Source: Myxococcales bacterium
GTDB taxonomy: Bacteria; Myxococcota_A; Polyangia; Polyangiales; Ga0077539
Direction of reading: 5' to 3'
Assembly: GCA_016792845.1 (NCBI GenBank)
Contig: JAEUKH010000028.1
Span: forward strand, 186,001-250,000
Length of the DNA: 64,000 bases
Within the stretch, counting starts at the first letter, position 1, and every line of letters begins with the position of its first letter. The notes under the pieces are model-generated. The model was not told where the DNA came from and made no database searches. It saw only the letters and a program-made list of their open reading frames with translations. The translations under genes were made by a program, and so were the position numbers. Below are positions 15,608 through 24,559 of this stretch, piece by piece.

Positions 15608-16699
15608 TCAAGCGCGCACTGCGCTCGGGGCCGTGCTCACCTCGCGCAGACGTTGATGCAGGTAGCGGTCAACGGTGTCGAGGGCCTCGGCCACCTCGTA
15701 CGCAGCCCCCGCCTCGGTCGCCGCCGCCGAGAGCTCGCCGCGAAGATGAAGCCCCACCGAGTAGCGCGGGTCGGTGCCCGCGAGGGTCGCCCAAGCGAGG
15801 GCCACGGCCTGGAGCCGCTGGGCCCGCGTCGTGAGCCCGAGGTTGTCGAACGACGCCTGGCGGCCCTCGTCGACCCGGGCCCTGAGCTCGACGGCCCGCG
15901 AGGGCGGCGCCACCGCCTGGATCAAGCGCTCGAGCGCAGCGGTGCGGAGCGACGCCTCAAGGTCGGCCCCCGCCGCGCGGGCGAGCTCGACGGCCAGCGC
16001 CGCGGTCTGCCCCGCGCGGGTGAGGAGCTCGGTGACGGCGAGCTTCAGCGTGTCGCTCTCGGCTGCGATTTCGAGCTTCACGCCCACCGCCGCGACGACC
16101 TCGAGCTCGGCCGCCGTCGGGGTGCCGCGGAGGCAGAGCTGCCACGCGCCCCGGAGGAGCTCGCGACGCACCTTGGCGTCGAGCTCGCCGAAGATCTCGA
16201 GCTGCTCGGGCTTGAGCTTCGAGGGCGCCTTGACCTGTTCGAGCTCCTCGTCGTTGAGGCCGAAGGAGGCCATCGCCATCGCGATGCCGCGCCGCTCGTC
16301 GTCGCTGAGGGCGTCGTCGGCGCCGGCGACCACCTCCATCACCCGCGCGGCGAGGGAGGCCACGTTGATCACCCGCTTGTGCTCGCTCTTCGAGACCTTG
16401 CTGGTGAAGAGCGAGCGGAGCCCGCGGGCGCCGCCTTCGAGGGTGATGCCCGACGCGATGAGGCCCGACATGGGCATGGTCTCAGGGGGCGCGATGGAGG
16501 CCAGGCTGCGCGCGACGCCGGGCCAGTACGAGGCCTCGTCGATCTCTGCCGAAGGCGCCGCGTAGAGCGCGCCACGCTGCTTCGCGAAGGCGTCGAGGAA
16601 GGTCGGAAAATCTTCTCGTGCAGCGATCGCCACCACCAGGTCGCGCGAGGCAAGATGGAAGGTGCGCGCCGACGAAGTTTCGCCCTGAGTGCTCATCAC
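15608..16699 (-). CDS. Hypothetical protein with TerB-like helical domain
   Basis: The 363-residue soluble protein is almost entirely helical with no signal peptide. Residues about 105-205 (VINVASLAARVMEVVAGADD, LSDDERRGIAMAMASFGLND, RRELLRGAWQLC) resemble the TerB/DjlA N-terminal fold, which carries acidic residues at helix ends for metal binding. The C-terminal half is an alanine-rich helical region without recognised motif. Start may be GTG 16699 or the adjacent ATG 16696. Biochemical role is unknown. The downstream neighbour is the 59-residue membrane protein, 51 bases away on the same strand, so co-transcription is possible. Confidence 0.6.
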   Translation of the reverse strand: MMSTQGETSSARTFHLASRDLVVAIAAREDFPTFLDAFAKQRGALYAAPSAEIDEASYWPGVARSLASIAPPETMPMSGLIASGITLEGGARGLRSLFTSKVSKSEHKRVINVASLAARVMEVVAGADDALSDDERRGIAMAMASFGLNDEELEQVKAPSKLKPEQLEIFGELDAKVRRELLRGAWQLCLRGTPTAAELEVVAAVGVKLEIAAESDTLKLAVTELLTRAGQTAALAVELARAAGADLEASLRTAALERLIQAVAPPSRAVELRARVDEGRQASFDNLGLTTRAQRLQAVALAWATLAGTDPRYSVGLHLRGELSAAATEAGAAYEVAEALDTVDRYLHQRLREVSTAPSAVRA

Positions 16700-16762
16700 C
16701 CGCGACGGTACCCAGAAACCTCGTCGCTGTGAAATAGCGAGCCGGCCCGCGCCGACGAGGGC

Positions 16763-17977
16763 TCACCCGAGGATCATCGTCTCGCGCAAGGTGCTGCCGC
16801 GCGCGAAGCGTTCGAGCGACCATTCGTGCACAAGCGGCGGAGTCTTGCCCGCGATGTGCTCGGCCAGGAGCTTGCCCATCACCGGCGCCATCATGAAGCC
16901 GTAGCCCATGAAGCCGCAGGCGAGGGTGAGGTTGTCAAAGCCCTCGGGGGTGCCCACGATGGGCGCGCCGTCGGGGGTGATGTCGTAGCAGCCCGCCCAC
17001 TGGCGGAGCACCTTGACGCCGCCGAGCCGCGGCACGCAGCGCAAGAGGGCCCGGGCGTACTTGGTGACGAAGCCCGCGCTCGACGCCTGGTTGATGCCCT
17101 CGGGCACCGGGTCGACCGAGATGCCGCCCACGATTTCGCCGCGCATGGACTGCGAAAAATAGAGCCCGTCGGTGAGGTCTGCCACGAGCGGCCCGAGCCA
17201 GGGTTTGAGCGGCTCGGTCGAGCAAATCTCGTGGCGGTGCGGCTTGTTCGGGAGCGCGAGGCCGAGGTGCTTTGCGAGCCCGGGGCTCCACGCGCCGGTG
17301 GCCAGCACGACGTGGTCGCAGGCGATGACGTAGGGCTCGCCCGCGGGCACCATGGTGTCGCCCTGGGCGAAGGGCACGAGCTGCACCGGGCGCACGCGCA
17401 CGCCGACGATACGGCCCCCCGCGGTCTCGAAGCCGATCACCTCGGTGAAGGTGCGAAGCGCGACGCCGAGGCTCTGCGCCGCGCGCGCGTAGCCCCACAC
17501 AAAGGGCCACGGAAAGACCACCCCGTCGTCGGGGTTGTAGCTCGTCGCGACGACGCCGCGGGTCGAGAGCTCGGGCACCACGCGTTGGGCCTCGTCGGGC
17601 CCGAGGAGCCGGGTCGAGAGCCCGCACGCGTTCTGCAACTTCACCGACGCCTCAAGGCTCGCGGCCCGCGCCGCGTCGCGCGCCAAAAAGAGGTACCCGC
17701 CCTGCCGGAACCAGACGTTGATCTTCATCGTCGCCGCAAAATCGCGGCAAATTTCGATGCTCTCTCGCATCAGCCTGATGTTCGCTTCAGACGAAAACTG
17801 GGCCCGCACGCCGCCGCCGTTGCGCCCGCTCGCGCCGCCGCAGAGGTATCCCCGGTCGAGCACCACCACGTCTCGGATGCCGTGCCGATGCGCCAGATGC
17901 CACGCCGTCGAGAGCCCGAGGATGCCCGCGCCGAGCACCGCCACCCGCGGCCCCTTGCCCGTCACGCCGTCGCTCAC
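16763..17977 (-). CDS. FAD-dependent amine/amino-acid oxidoreductase, DAO family (SoxB/HcnC-like subunit)
   Basis: The 404-residue protein has an N-terminal Rossmann FAD motif (VAVLGAGILGLSTAWHLA), the DAO-family GGASGRNGGGVRAQF segment and a C-terminal FAD contact (GCYDITPDGAPIVG; CGFMGYGFMMAPVMG). It should oxidise a secondary or primary amine such as sarcosine, proline, glycine or a D-amino acid. The His that carries covalent FMN in the sarcosine oxidase beta subunit appears absent in the aligned segment (FPWPFVWGYARAA). The GTG start overlaps the stop of a small iron-sulfur protein (GTGA) and is preceded by GAGGAGG. It is the last gene of a three-gene operon encoding a presumed alpha-beta-gamma enzyme. 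The substrate cannot be read from sequence. Confidence 0.85.
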   Translation of the reverse strand: MSDGVTGKGPRVAVLGAGILGLSTAWHLAHRHGIRDVVVLDRGYLCGGASGRNGGGVRAQFSSEANIRLMRESIEICRDFAATMKINVWFRQGGYLFLARDAARAASLEASVKLQNACGLSTRLLGPDEAQRVVPELSTRGVVATSYNPDDGVVFPWPFVWGYARAAQSLGVALRTFTEVIGFETAGGRIVGVRVRPVQLVPFAQGDTMVPAGEPYVIACDHVVLATGAWSPGLAKHLGLALPNKPHRHEICSTEPLKPWLGPLVADLTDGLYFSQSMRGEIVGGISVDPVPEGINQASSAGFVTKYARALLRCVPRLGGVKVLRQWAGCYDITPDGAPIVGTPEGFDNLTLACGFMGYGFMMAPVMGKLLAEHIAGKTPPLVHEWSLERFARGSTLRETMILG

Positions 17978-18246
17978 GGGGCCTCCTCGTCGAGCCCCGC
18001 GAGGGCCGCGAGGGAGACCGGGTGATAGGGCGGGCGCGGCGTGATCGGCAACGTCGGCGACGCCCCGGTGTGCTCAGCGATCACCCGCGCGCACGCGACG
18101 ACGCACTGCTTGCCCTGGCACCACCCCGTGCCGAAGCCCGTGTAGCGCTTCACCGACTCGATGTCGTGATGCCCCGCTTCGAGCGCCTTCTGCACCTCGT
18201 CGAGGGTCACATCTTCGCACCGGCACACCAGCACCTTGCCGCTCAT
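17974..18246 (-). CDS. BFD-type [2Fe-2S]-binding subunit
   Basis: This 90-residue protein carries the four cysteines of the bacterioferritin-associated-ferredoxin fold: CRC near the start (VCRCEDVTLDEVQKAL) and CQGKQC after about 30 residues (GFGTGWCQGKQCVVACARVI). Such domains bind one [2Fe-2S] cluster. They occur as C-terminal domains or separate subunits of amine dehydrogenases like HcnABC and opine or proline dehydrogenases, passing electrons between flavins. ATG 18246 overlaps the upstream gene stop (ATGA), and its own stop overlaps the downstream GTG. All three subunits are therefore coupled. The C-terminus after residue 65 is proline-rich and unassigned. Confidence 0.88.
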   Translation of the reverse strand: MSGKVLVCRCEDVTLDEVQKALEAGHHDIESVKRYTGFGTGWCQGKQCVVACARVIAEHTGASPTLPITPRPPYHPVSLAALAGLDEEAP

Positions 18247-19586
18247 GGCGTCGCCCTCTCGTTGAGCCACTCGGCCGCGTGCGCGCCGACCCGGGCGCCG
18301 TCGGCGTGCCGCGCCGCGACGGTCGCCTCGCCGAGGCACAGCGAACCGGTCACAAAGACCCCGGGCACCCGGGTCGCGCCGTCGGGGGTGCGCTGCGGGG
18401 TGAAGCATCGCATCGCGGGAGACCACACGATCTCGGCTCCGGCCTGGCCCGCGAGCTCGTAGGCGGCGTGGGCGGGCGTGTCGACGACGAGGGCCTCGAT
18501 GTTTGTGACCTGCCTCCGCGCGCCGCCCACGGTCAGCACGGCACCCTTGACCCGCCCCGAGCCGACGGCTTCGACCACGGTGCCTTCGGCTTCGATCTTG
18601 TGCCCGCGGTGAGGCAGGGTCTTCGCGATGGCGCCGAGCGCGGCGGCGCCGGGGCCGACGAAGAGCGCCCGGTCTGACGCGAGAACGCCCTGCCGCAGGG
18701 CCCGCGCGAAGGCGTCGCGGGTGTAGACCCCGGGCGCGTCGTTGTTGACGAAGGTGCCCACCGACGCGATGCCCCCGTTGGCGAACACCCGGGCCCTGGC
18801 GCGGACGCTGTAGAGCCGTACGCCGTCGACGAGCAAGGTGGTGTCGTCGTAGGTGGCCACCGCCGCGGTGCCCGTGAGGCAGCCGACGCGAGGGTCGAGA
18901 CGGGCGAGGGTGTCGAGGGGCGTGTCGAGGGCGTCGAGGGCCGCGCCGCCTGGGGCGGGCGCTTCGTCACAGACGAGCACCCGGAGGCCCGCCGCGGCGA
19001 GGGCGTTGGCGGCCCCGATGCCGCTCTGCCCGGCGCCTACCACGAGGGCGTCGACGGTGTGCTCGGCGGCCTCGACCGGCGTCCGGGGCTCCTCGGGCAG
19101 GGTGCCGAGGCCCGCGAGCTTGCGGGTGAGGCGCTGCATCGTGCGGTTCACCGCGGCGCCGAAATCGACCATGAGGTGATGGTGGTCGAGGTGCTTCGGG
19201 AAGAACCAGTCGGTCACCCGCATGAGGTCGAGCCCCGCCGTCGGGAAGGCGTTCTGCGAGTGCGCCTCGGCGCCGCGGCGCACGGTGCTGAGACAGGCCA
19301 TCACGTTGGGCTCGCCGTCGTAGCGAACGAGGCAGCCCTCGCAGTGGCCGCGGAGGCAGGTCGCGCCGCGCGGGCGGTGATACTTCGGGCTCCGCGAGAG
19401 CACCAGGCGGTCGGCCGCGAGGAGGCTCAACGCCAGCACCTCGCCCTCGAACGCTGCGACCCCAACGCCGTCATGGACGACGGTCATCGGCGAGCCCACG
19501 GTGCGCGCCGCGAGCCGCGCCGAGAGCGCCGGGTGGTGCGTCGCAAGGAGAGCGAGGTCGTGCGACGAGAGCCTTCGCGGTGGCAT
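18243..19586 (-). CDS. [2Fe-2S]/FAD-NAD(P) oxidoreductase, SoxA/HcnB-like subunit
   Basis: The 447-residue protein fuses two modules. Residues about 50-130 match the N-terminal 2Fe-2S ferredoxin domain of sarcosine oxidase alpha: the KYHRPRG segment, cysteines in C-x4-C-x2-C-x12-C (CLRGHCEGC to MAC), QNAFPTAGLDLMRV, then WFFPKHLDHHHLM. Residues about 155-440 are a pyridine-nucleotide-disulfide type fold with an FAD motif (ALVVGAGQSGIGAANALA) and a second nucleotide site (DRALFVGPGAAALGAIA). It lacks the C-terminal folate-binding domain of true SoxA. It is the first gene of the three-gene operon and likely transfers electrons from the DAO subunit to an acceptor. Confidence 0.85.
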   Translation of the reverse strand: MPPRRLSSHDLALLATHHPALSARLAARTVGSPMTVVHDGVGVAAFEGEVLALSLLAADRLVLSRSPKYHRPRGATCLRGHCEGCLVRYDGEPNVMACLSTVRRGAEAHSQNAFPTAGLDLMRVTDWFFPKHLDHHHLMVDFGAAVNRTMQRLTRKLAGLGTLPEEPRTPVEAAEHTVDALVVGAGQSGIGAANALAAAGLRVLVCDEAPAPGGAALDALDTPLDTLARLDPRVGCLTGTAAVATYDDTTLLVDGVRLYSVRARARVFANGGIASVGTFVNNDAPGVYTRDAFARALRQGVLASDRALFVGPGAAALGAIAKTLPHRGHKIEAEGTVVEAVGSGRVKGAVLTVGGARRQVTNIEALVVDTPAHAAYELAGQAGAEIVWSPAMRCFTPQRTPDGATRVPGVFVTGSLCLGEATVAARHADGARVGAHAAEWLNERATP

Positions 19587-19622
19587 CGCCGAGACGGTAT
19601 CACCAACCCCCGCGCGGTCGCG

Positions 19623-20300
19623 CTAGCGGAGTTCGTCTCCGGGGTCGCCGGCCACGTCGAAGGGCGAAGGGCGGTAGGCGAAGCGTCGCGCGGGGCTGCA
19701 CCGCGGCGCGTCGAGGGTGACCGTGACGTGGCGCGCGAGGTGCCCCGAGGCCTGGAGCTGCCGCCACCATGTTGCGCCCGGCAAGAAGAGGTCGAGATGG
19801 TGCCCGCGGATGGCGCCGCCGCCGTCGACCGCGACGAAGCAGCCGTCGTGGCGCGAGCCGTCGGGGAGGGGCATCCCGATGAGCTCGGGCAGCTCGACGG
19901 TGTGCCCCAAGGGCACAAAGCGCGGGTCGACCGCGAGCGATCGGAAGGGCACCAGCGCGAAGCCCTGGACCCCGACGCCGAAGGGGTAGAGGTGCGGGTC
20001 TACCTCGACAAAGCAAGCCCGGCCGTTGACCCGACGATCCCAGTTGAGGAGCCTGCCGTCCCAGGTTCGGCCGGTGCCCTCCATCGAGAGCGATCGCACA
20101 AACTGCGGGCACGACCACGCGAGGGTGCGCCCGTGCCGATCTTGGATGGCCTCGCTCGAACGGTCTCGCGCCCCCGGGGTCTCATGGGCGATCCAGTATT
20201 GGGTCAAAAGAAAGCGCCCCGGCACCCGCGTCTGCGCCTCGGTCTGCGCCGCGAAGACGAGGGCCGCCGCAGCGCCGAGGCAGGGCCCGGTGAGCCTCAC
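19623..20300 (-). CDS. Secreted 3D-domain (MltA-like) cell-wall protein
   Basis: The 225-residue product starts at GTG overlapping the upstream stop (GTGA) and has a signal peptide (GPCLGAAAALVFAAQTEAQ). The C-terminal half contains the 3D domain named for its aspartates, seen as HDGCFVAVDGGGAIRGHHLD, preceded by FALVPFRSLAVDPRFVPLG. This double-psi barrel is the catalytic part of MltA-type lytic transglycosylases and related enzymes. The surrounding MltA insert is short here, so it may be a compact transglycosylase or a 3D-only protein. The likely site of action is periplasmic peptidoglycan. Coupling to the thioesterase gene may be only operon packing. Confidence 0.8.
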   Translation of the reverse strand: MRLTGPCLGAAAALVFAAQTEAQTRVPGRFLLTQYWIAHETPGARDRSSEAIQDRHGRTLAWSCPQFVRSLSMEGTGRTWDGRLLNWDRRVNGRACFVEVDPHLYPFGVGVQGFALVPFRSLAVDPRFVPLGHTVELPELIGMPLPDGSRHDGCFVAVDGGGAIRGHHLDLFLPGATWWRQLQASGHLARHVTVTLDAPRCSPARRFAYRPSPFDVAGDPGDELR

Positions 20301-20755
20301 AGCTCGCCCTCTCGGGAGAACGCCTCGGGCGCGGTCAAGAGCGCCGCCAGCGCCGCGTCGACCCGGGTGACGCGCCCCGCGCGGGTCAGAAAAGCGTGCC
20401 GGGTGCTGCCGCGGGCGGCCACCACCCCGTCACGATCGCGGGTGAGGACGTAGCGAAACCGCAGCGTCGCGTGGCGCACCTCGACGAGGCTCACGGTCAA
20501 CGTCGCGACGTCTTCGTATTCGAGGGGCACCTTGTATTCGAGCTGCGCGTCGGCCACCACCACCAGGGTGCCGGCGTCTTCGAGCTTTCGGTACTCTGCG
20601 AGGCGTCGGCGGCAGAACTCCTCGCGACCGCGCTCGAACCACCGGAGGTGATTCGAGTGGTGCAAAAAGCCCATGCGGTCGGTCTCGGCGTACGCGACCC
20701 GCATCTTCACCGCGCTCACCTGCAACACCACCTCGGGCTCGACGCTCTGGCTCAC
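20297..20755 (-). CDS. Acyl-CoA thioesterase, 4-hydroxybenzoyl-CoA thioesterase family
   Basis: With GTG 20755 as start the protein is 152 residues, the usual hot-dog thioesterase length. A longer open frame to 20908 would overlap the divergent gene at 20810. The signature is clear: VAYAETDRMGFLHHSNHLRW, with the Asp/Tyr-His active-site region of the YbgC/4HBT class, followed by YKVPLEYEDVATLTVSLVEV and RFRYVLTRDRDG. It should hydrolyse short or medium acyl-CoA thioesters. YbgC homologues usually sit with tol-pal genes, but no tol-pal gene is here. Its stop overlaps the GTG of the 3D-domain gene. Confidence 0.85.
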   Translation of the reverse strand: MSQSVEPEVVLQVSAVKMRVAYAETDRMGFLHHSNHLRWFERGREEFCRRRLAEYRKLEDAGTLVVVADAQLEYKVPLEYEDVATLTVSLVEVRHATLRFRYVLTRDRDGVVAARGSTRHAFLTRAGRVTRVDAALAALLTAPEAFSREGEL

Positions 20756-20809
20756 GGCGCCCGAGAGTACTCGAACTTCGCCCTCAAAGTGCGTAGGCTC
20801 GCGGGCACG

Positions 20810-21028
20810 ATGTTTCAGGCCCCGGCGAGCGCTCCGTGTCCGTTCTGCAATGGCCCTCGGGTGGCCCTCACGTGCACCTGCCGGGCGTGCCCCGACACCA
20901 CGCCGCACTGCGAGTGCCCGCGGGGCGAAGCGGCCCTCCTCGAAGCCGAGGGGCTCTGCGAGGGCTGCCTCGACGCGGGCTGTCGCGAGACCTTGGCGGG
21001 CTTTCCGCGCTGCCGTCGCTTGAAGTGA
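20810..21028 (+). CDS. Small cysteine-rich protein, putative zinc-binding
   Basis: A 72-residue product rich in paired cysteines: CPFC, CTCRAC, CECPRG, CEGC and three more single Cys. That pattern suggests one or two zinc sites. There is no signal peptide. The frame fits exactly between the divergent thioesterase start (20755) and the convergent recA stop (21036), which supports it being real. I recognise no family. It could be a nucleic-acid or protein-binding zinc ribbon. The short length and absence of a strong ribosome site keep confidence moderate. Confidence 0.5.
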   Translation: MFQAPASAPCPFCNGPRVALTCTCRACPDTTPHCECPRGEAALLEAEGLCEGCLDAGCRETLAGFPRCRRLK

Positions 21029-21035
21029 GCCGCGC

Positions 21036-22058
<1,023 letters not shown>

Positions 22059-22182
22059 GGCAGGCTCGGGGTCTCTCTGCGCGGCGCGCGGGTGCGCTCT
22101 CGGGGTCACCACCATGGTGCCCGCGGGGGCCGTCGCGGGGCCGCACGGGGCCCAGCCTTCGCAGGCGCCATGCCATCGCGAG

Positions 22183-22202
22183 AGTGCTTTAAAACAAGCA
22201 CT
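22183..22202. promoter_or_regulatory. 20-bp dyad upstream of recA, candidate SOS operator
   Basis: AGTGCTT and AAGCACT form perfect 7-bp arms around the 6-base centre TAAAAC, an AT-rich island in GC-rich DNA about 125 bases upstream of the recA ATG. The central TTTTAAA on the minus strand could be part of a -10 box. A LexA-type or other damage-response operator is an inference. The sequence does not match the E. coli or Bacillus SOS boxes. Confidence 0.45.
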
Positions 22203-22296
22203 TCGAGGGTCTTCACGGTGGCCAAGGGTCGGCCAAGAGGGTGCCCACCGGGTGGACACCGTCCGCTCGCGCGCGGGGTGCTGCGAGGGGTGGGGG

Positions 22297-23190
22297 CTAA
22301 GCGAAGACCATCGCGAGGGCGAGGGCGAGGGCCTCGGCGCTCTCGTCGCGCGGCTCGTGGGGCACCAGCACCGGGCCCGAGTGGCGACGGATGCGCGCCG
22401 GACGGGCCCGCGAGGCGGCGATGGCGTCGAGGGCGCTGCGGAGCTGGTTGCGCGCCTCGTGCATGCGCCACGCGATGGTGCCCTCGGTGGTCTCAAGCAC
22501 GATGGCGGCCTCGGGGTACGACAAGCCCTGGAGCGTGGTGAGCGCTACGGTGCCGCGCAAGAGCGGCGAGAGGCGGTCGAAGGCGCAGACGAGCTCGGCA
22601 TAATTCTCTCGGAGCTCCAGCGCAGAGGCGGGCGAGCGGGCTGCGTCGACGGCGACGGCGAGGTCGACGCGGGGGTCGTCCATGTCGACGGTGGGCATCA
22701 GGCGTCGGCGGGCTCGGGTCTGGAGGCACTGGTTGAGCGCGATGCGGTACACCCAGGTGAAGAACGCGCTGCGCCCCTCGAAGCCAGGCAGCGAGCGGTA
22801 CGCCTTGAGGAAGGCGTCTTGCGCGATGTCGTCGGCGTCTGAGGCGCTGCCCGTGAGATGCAGGGCCAGGGCGACGATGCGGGGCCGATACCGTCGCACG
22901 AGCTCATTGAAGGCGCGGCCGTCACCCGCGCGGGCTGCGTCGACGAGGCGACTCGCATCGCGGGCGCGCGCGTCAGCCTCGCGGGGCTCAGGCAGCGAGC
23001 GGCGCCGCGGCACCATCGCTTCGGGCGGCGGCGGAGGAGGAAGCGCCGAGCGCGTGGCCGGAGGCGGCACCGTGACGGCGGCGAACCCAGGCCCGCGCCG
23101 CGAGAGCGCCTCGGGCGGCACCGGAGGGGGTGCCCCGCGCCGTCGCGCTTGCGGCGGAATCGGCGGAGGTTTCGGTCGCTCGGCAGCCAT
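22297..23190 (-). CDS. ECF-type RNA polymerase sigma factor with proline-rich N-terminus
   Basis: Residues about 80-255 form an ECF sigma factor. Region 2 is [38 protein letters not shown] and [13 protein letters not shown]. Region 4 is [20 protein letters not shown] and [20 protein letters not shown]. The first 75-80 residues are an unusual proline/arginine-rich extension ([19 protein letters not shown]), not part of any sigma region, and the C-terminus adds about 40 residues. No anti-sigma gene is adjacent. The extension might hold the factor inactive or tether it to a partner, which is inference. ATG 23190 is the natural start since the Pro-rich stretch is in frame without another candidate. 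Confidence 0.88.
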   Translation of the reverse strand: MAAERPKPPPIPPQARRRGAPPPVPPEALSRRGPGFAAVTVPPPATRSALPPPPPPEAMVPRRRSLPEPREADARARDASRLVDAARAGDGRAFNELVRRYRPRIVALALHLTGSASDADDIAQDAFLKAYRSLPGFEGRSAFFTWVYRIALNQCLQTRARRRLMPTVDMDDPRVDLAVAVDAARSPASALELRENYAELVCAFDRLSPLLRGTVALTTLQGLSYPEAAIVLETTEGTIAWRMHEARNQLRSALDAIAASRARPARIRRHSGPVLVPHEPRDESAEALALALAMVFA

Positions 23191-23424
23191 CGCACTCTCT
23201 CGGAGCCGCGCCTGGGGTCAATCCTTGGGAGAATCGACGGTGGGCCCTGCGCGTCGCCCGTCACCCTCTCACAAAGCCCGCACGGCGTGCCACCCGAAGC
23301 GTCGCGGCCGCCCCGGGTGACCGACGGCCCCGGGCATGGGCGCCCCCATCGCGGCGGGCCACGGGTGGCAATGCAATCGAAGGGTCGAAGGTGGCTGCGC
23401 CCGATCTTCGCGCGGCGCTGCGGT

Positions 23425-24543
23425 CTAATCGCCGAAGAGCCGCGCGGCGTTGTCGTAGAGCACCTTGCGCTGAACGGCCTCGTCGGGCACCGCGGCGACG
23501 AGGCGGTGAAGCTCACGATCCCACGCGTAGGGGAGGTTCGGAAAGTCCGTGCCGTAGAGCATCCGGTCGGCCATCCCGGGGAAGAGCGACGCGGGCGCCG
23601 CGCCCGGGAAGTAATCTGCGATGGCCATGGTGGTGTCGAGCCAGAGGTTGCCGTACTGGCCCAAGAGCCTCGCGTAGTCGTCGAACTCGTCGGCTCCGAG
23701 GTGCGGCACGACCACGTTGAGCCGCGGGTGCCGCCGCAGCACCCGCTCGATTTGCGCGGCCGCACAGAGCGCCCGGGTGTCGACCCCGTAGGCCGATGAC
23801 GACGGCTCGCGCCCCGCGTGAATCACCACCGGCACCTGCGCCATGGTGCAGTGCCGATACACGAACTCGAGCCTCGGGTCGTCGGCGGCCATGCGCTGGA
23901 CGTGGCAATGCAGCTTGACGCCGCGCATCCCGAGCTCGCCCAGCGCATACTCGATCACCGCCTGCGCGTCGGGCTCGCCAGGGTACACCGTGGCCAAGGG
24001 GACGATCTCGGGGTGACTCCGCGAGAGCGCCCACACGAAGCGGTTGAGCCCCGCCGCGATGCCCGGCTTATGGGCGTAGTGGAGCGCGCAAAACCGCTTC
24101 ACGCCCCGCGCCTTCATGAACGCGATGACCTCTTCGGCGTGCAGCCGATACCGCACCGGCCACGCGTTCGCGTCGAACCACCGCCAGATCGCCTCGAACA
24201 CCCCCGCGGGGAAGAGATGGACGTGGCTGTCGAACACCGCCAGCCCCGGCGGCACCGTCGCCCCTTCGGCGTCGTCGAGGCCGCCCCGAGGCATGTACCG
24301 CGGTCGACACGCCGCGATCTCGCCGTCATGGTCGTGCGAGGGGTCGTGGTCGTGCGAGGGGTCGTGGTCGTGCGAGGGGTCGTGGTCGTTCGGCGCGGCG
24401 CTGTGGGGCTCTGAGGGGGGCTGCCCGGGCGGTGCGAGCCGTGGCGGCGCCTTCGGCGTCTCGATCGCTTCGGGCGCCCTTGAGGTCTCTGCGCGCTCGG
24501 GGGCAACTTCGCGGGGCGGGCCAATGCGAGGGGGCTCTTTCAT
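23425..24543 (-). CDS. Amidohydrolase-2 family metal hydrolase with DHDPSH repeats
   Basis: The C-terminal 280 residues are a TIM-barrel amidohydrolase of the ACMSD/amidohydrolase-2 group: metal motif FDSHVHLFP, then VKLHCHVQR, VVIHAGREP, VVPHLGADEFDDYA and LYGTDFPNLPY with the catalytic Asp. It probably hydrolyses or decarboxylates a small cyclic or aromatic acid; the substrate is unknown. The N-terminal 85 residues are unusual: Pro-rich, followed by three exact DHDPSH units plus DHD, a His/Asp-rich tract that could bind zinc or other divalent metals. The start is ATG 24543. The gene lies 16 bases after a small Cys-rich gene on the same strand, suggesting co-transcription. Confidence 0.85.
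   Translation of the reverse strand: MKEPPRIGPPREVAPERAETSRAPEAIETPKAPPRLAPPGQPPSEPHSAAPNDHDPSHDHDPSHDHDPSHDHDGEIAACRPRYMPRGGLDDAEGATVPPGLAVFDSHVHLFPAGVFEAIWRWFDANAWPVRYRLHAEEVIAFMKARGVKRFCALHYAHKPGIAAGLNRFVWALSRSHPEIVPLATVYPGEPDAQAVIEYALGELGMRGVKLHCHVQRMAADDPRLEFVYRHCTMAQVPVVIHAGREPSSSAYGVDTRALCAAAQIERVLRRHPRLNVVVPHLGADEFDDYARLLGQYGNLWLDTTMAIADYFPGAAPASLFPGMADRMLYGTDFPNLPYAWDRELHRLVAAVPDEAVQRKVLYDNAARLFGD
24334..24387 (-). repeat. Three exact 18-bp repeats encoding DHDPSH
   Basis: Three identical head-to-tail copies of an 18-base unit (plus strand GTGCGAGGGGTCGTGGTC) inside the amidohydrolase gene. Each encodes Asp-His-Asp-Pro-Ser-His. The exact identity indicates recent slippage-type expansion; the copy number may vary between strains. 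Confidence 0.9.
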
Positions 24544-24559
24544 CGCGCCCCAGAGGCTA

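Noticed and set aside
20756..20908. N-terminal extension of the thioesterase
   Set aside because: It would make the protein 203 residues, unlike the ~140-residue family, and would be antisense to the Cys-rich gene at 20810.
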